Shown: in pieces, positions 6,377 to 8,315 of the stretch
Position numbering within the stretch: the first letter of the stretch is position 1
Layout: each line of letters starts with the position of its first letter
Assembly: GCA_001777995.1 (NCBI GenBank)
Contig: MFFV01000010.1
Span: forward strand, 787 to 9,101
Direction of reading: 5' to 3'
Source: Candidatus Falkowbacteria bacterium RIFCSPLOWO2_02_FULL_45_15
GTDB lineage: Bacteria > Patescibacteriota > Patescibacteriia > Patescibacteriales > XYC2-FULL-47-12
Length of the DNA: 8,315 bases
Translations under genes and position numbers: made by a program
The notes under the pieces: generated by a model
The model's input: the letters and a program-made list of their open reading frames with translations, nothing else
The model's database searches: none
What the model was told of the DNA's origin: nothing

Positions 6377-8080
6377 ATGTCAAAAAATTTTCAATCAATT
6401 GAAGAGCTGTTGGGAGAGGACGAGGGCGCCAAGGAAGACGAGACCACGGCGCAGCGGAAATTTAACGCCAAGCAACGGGAAATACAGGATAAGGAAATAG
6501 AAAAGTTGACGGCCGCCAAAGCCAAAAGTTTAGGGTTGCCCTACATCAGTTTAGTCGGTTTTCCGATTAGCCCGGAAGCGCTGTCTAAGGTTCCGGCGGC
6601 AGAAAGTAGACGGCTCAAGGTCGTCTGTTTTTTCTATGACGGCGAACAATTTCGTTTAGGGGCAGTTGATTTAACGGCCGAGATTGAATCCTTGCTCAAA
6701 GATTTAGCCGCCCGGCTGCATTGCGAAGGAAAAGTTTATCTTGTTTCCGAAGTCAGTTTAGCCGCCGCCCAGAAACTTTATGTTACTTTGCCCAAAGTCC
6801 GGGAAGTGGTCCGCGGGGTAAAAGTTACCGAGGAAGAGCTTAATAAATACAGCGAAAGCTTCGCCAGCTTTCGGGATTTACAGGCAGAAATTATTAAAGC
6901 CGACATCACCCAAATCGTGGCCATGTTATTGGCGGCGGCGGTAAAATCCCGCTCTTCGGACATCCACATTGAGGGAGAGGAAAAAGAAATAAAGGCGCGT
7001 TTTCGCATTGACGGCGTATTGCACGATGTGGCGGCGCTGGACAAAAAGATTTGGCCGAAAGTCATTTCGCGCCTGAAATTATTGGCGAAAGTGAAAATCA
7101 ATATTGAGGACCGGCCGCAGGACGGGCGCTTTGCCGTTATTATGCAGGCGAGGCAAATTGACATCCGCGCTTCGTTTCTGCCAACTTCTTTTGGGGAAAG
7201 CGTAGTCATGCGGCTCTTAGATTCTAATCAAGAAGACATTAGTTTTGAGCAGTTAGGCCTAGTCGGCAAAGCCTACGAAGAGCTAAAGCGGCAAATTGAA
7301 CGGCCGAACGGCATGGTAATTAACACCGGTCCGACCGGATCGGGCAAAACCACCACTTTGTACGCCATTTTAAAGATGTTAAATAAGCCGGAGACAAAAA
7401 TAATTACCATTGAAGACCCAATTGAGTACCAACTGGTCGGCGTCAACCAAAGCCAAGCGGGAGAAAATTACACTTTTGCCAAGGGCCTGCGCTCCATCGT
7501 CAGACAGGACCCGGATATTATCATGGTCGGTGAAATTCGCGATTTGGATACGGCGGAAATAGCCATTCAGGCGGCTTTAACCGGCCATTTGGTTTTATCT
7601 ACCATACACACTAACGATGCCTCCGGCACGGTGCCGCGCTTTCTCTCTATGGGAGTAAAACCATATTTGCTCGCGCCGGCGCTGAACGCCATGATCGGCC
7701 AGCGGCTGGTGAGAAAAATTTGCGCCCAATGCAAAGCAGAAGCGCAATTAACCGATGAGCAAAAAAAGCGCGTGGAAGAAATAATGAGCAAGATGAATGA
7801 AGATGAGAAGAAAAAAGTGGATTTAGCTAACGCCAAGTTTTACAAAGGCGCCGGCTGCGACTTCTGCCAGGGGTTGGGTTATAAAGGGCGCGTTGGCATT
7901 TACGAAATTATGGTGATGAACGCGGACATTGAAAAACTCATTCAGGCGGGCAAAGTGAGCGAATTTGACATTGCCGCGGTCGCGGTGCAGAATGGGATGA
8001 TTACCATGGCGCAGGACGGAATCCTAAAAGCGATGCAAGGGATAACTAGCGTGGAGGAGGTATTAAGGGTGGCGGAGTAG
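6377..8080 (+). CDS. pilB: Type IV pilus assembly / type II secretion ATPase (PilB/GspE family)
   Basis: This is the cytoplasmic hexameric ATPase that drives extension of type IV pili or related filaments. The 567-residue length is normal for PilB. A charged N-terminus (1-45) leads to an N1/MshEN-like domain (about 45-145). The N2 domain follows (about 165-285), with SSDIHIE (193-199) and RFRIDGVL (208-215). The ATPase core has Walker A GPTGSGKT (318-325), the Asp box ITIEDPIEY (343-351), Walker B DIIMVGEIRD (380-389) and the His box with H404 and H411. The tetracysteine zinc site typical of PilB/GspE is intact: C449, C452, C494 and C497. This argues against the retraction ATPase PilT, which lacks the N-domain and the cysteines. 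An in-frame TAG at 6365-6367 makes the ATG at 6377 the earliest start. No pilin, PilC or PilM neighbour is in the window; a GspE of a secretion system cannot be excluded. It ends in TAG. Confidence 0.95.
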   Translation: MSKNFQSIEELLGEDEGAKEDETTAQRKFNAKQREIQDKEIEKLTAAKAKSLGLPYISLVGFPISPEALSKVPAAESRRLKVVCFFYDGEQFRLGAVDLTAEIESLLKDLAARLHCEGKVYLVSEVSLAAAQKLYVTLPKVREVVRGVKVTEEELNKYSESFASFRDLQAEIIKADITQIVAMLLAAAVKSRSSDIHIEGEEKEIKARFRIDGVLHDVAALDKKIWPKVISRLKLLAKVKINIEDRPQDGRFAVIMQARQIDIRASFLPTSFGESVVMRLLDSNQEDISFEQLGLVGKAYEELKRQIERPNGMVINTGPTGSGKTTTLYAILKMLNKPETKIITIEDPIEYQLVGVNQSQAGENYTFAKGLRSIVRQDPDIIMVGEIRDLDTAEIAIQAALTGHLVLSTIHTNDASGTVPRFLSMGVKPYLLAPALNAMIGQRLVRKICAQCKAEAQLTDEQKKRVEEIMSKMNEDEKKKVDLANAKFYKGAGCDFCQGLGYKGRVGIYEIMVMNADIEKLIQAGKVSEFDIAAVAVQNGMITMAQDGILKAMQGITSVEEVLRVAE

Positions 8081-8105
8081 AAAATAAGAAGTAAGAAAAT
8101 TTTTT

Positions 8106-8179
8106 TGTCATTCCCGCGAAAGCGGGAATCTCGTGATTTGCGCACTAGCGGCGGGATTCCCGCTTTCGCGGGAATGACA
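8106..8179. repeat. REPIN-like element of two inverted ATTCCC-N8-GGGAAT palindromes
   Basis: The outer arms 8106-8130 and 8155-8179 are a perfect 25-nt inverted repeat starting TGTCATTCCC. Each arm is itself a hairpin: ATTCCCGC-GAAA-GCGGGAAT at 8110-8129 and ATTCCCGC-TTTC-GCGGGAAT at 8156-8175. The 24-nt spacer is 8131-8154. The unit fits ATTCCC-N8-GGGAAT, the form of neisserial dRS3 repeats, and the inverted pair matches the layout of REP doublets (REPINs). It fills the gap between pilB and the next gene. No T tail follows, though the strong fold may still block transcription or 3' decay of the pilB message. Confidence 0.85.
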
Positions 8180-8189
8180 TTATTAAGAT

Positions 8190-8315
8190 ATGCTAAACAA
8201 AAAGTTTTTCCAAAAATTAAAAGCCGACTATGACGCGCGTGAAAGCGAGCGGCGGCAAATTATCAGTTTGTCCAATGTGGTATTGCACGATTCTAAGCGC
8301 GTGATTTTTTCTTTG
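8190..8315 (+). CDS. N-terminus of a probable translin-family protein (partial)
   Basis: An ATG at 8190 opens a frame that runs 42 codons to the window edge without a stop. It begins MLNKKFFQKLKADYDARESE, then RRQIISLSNVVLHDSKRVIF, then SL. The helical pattern of a charged stretch, then ERRQIISLS, then SKRVIFSL is like the N-terminal helix of archaeal and bacterial translin-like proteins (RE-x-x-IKLS...SKRAIFALHRGD). Translins are all-helical nucleic-acid-binding proteins and some family members are RNases. No Shine-Dalgarno sequence is seen (TATTAAGAT precedes the ATG), and the REPIN ends only 10 bp upstream. The reading frame is probably real; the family call rests on about 40 residues and is moderate. 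Confidence 0.6.
   Translation, partial: MLNKKFFQKLKADYDARESERRQIISLSNVVLHDSKRVIFSL

Noticed and set aside
6778..7209. 143-codon open frame antisense to pilB
   Set aside because: It lies wholly inside the well-supported pilB coding region, and its Ser/Arg-rich product shows no recognisable domain, as expected of an antisense shadow.
8106..8179. CRISPR array or simple intrinsic terminator
   Set aside because: There are only two palindromic units in inverted order, without regular spacers, and no T run follows the structure. A REP doublet fits better.

Overview
The window is a densely coded bacterial segment of mixed base composition: GC-rich runs inside genes and very AT-rich spacers. It holds three recognisable housekeeping genes (uvrA, ftsH and a pilB/gspE-type ATPase), one unrecognised polytopic membrane protein gene, and two genes cut by the window edges. 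All complete genes read through in the standard code: the visible stops are TAA or TAG and there is no in-frame TGA. The mix suggests a Patescibacteria/CPR-type genome. The pointers are a type IV pilus ATPase followed by a translin-like gene, a small unknown multi-TM protein, few Shine-Dalgarno sites, and spacers full of long inverted repeats and short AT-rich repeats. This is an inference from style; no marker in the window proves the phylum.

Layout. Positions 1-168 (+) are the last 55 codons of an unknown protein whose end looks like a variable C-type-lectin-like tail, followed by two T-tailed hairpins. uvrA lies on the minus strand (311-3124), convergent with that gene. uvrA and ftsH (3276-5099, +) are divergent. 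Their 151-bp spacer carries a good sigma70-type promoter for uvrA, an extended -10 for ftsH and a T-tailed hairpin between them. ftsH ends at a long imperfect hairpin with a T tract. A new promoter and a strong ribosome binding site then lead into the membrane protein gene (5278-6252). A spacer with an imperfect inverted repeat of about 36 bp precedes pilB (6377-8080). Another spacer holds a REPIN-like element: two inverted copies of an ATTCCC-N8-GGGAAT palindrome. The first 42 codons of a probable translin-family protein close the window (8190-8315).

Functionally the genes do not form one pathway. UvrA recognises DNA damage in nucleotide excision repair, FtsH degrades membrane and regulatory proteins, and PilB powers pilus assembly. 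Each appears to be its own transcription unit or nearly so. The more unusual content is in the spacers: the three successive gaps after ftsH each hold a different long-stem inverted repeat of about 65-85 bp. The other point of interest is the possible diversity-generating target tail at the left edge. I found no complete novel multi-gene system.
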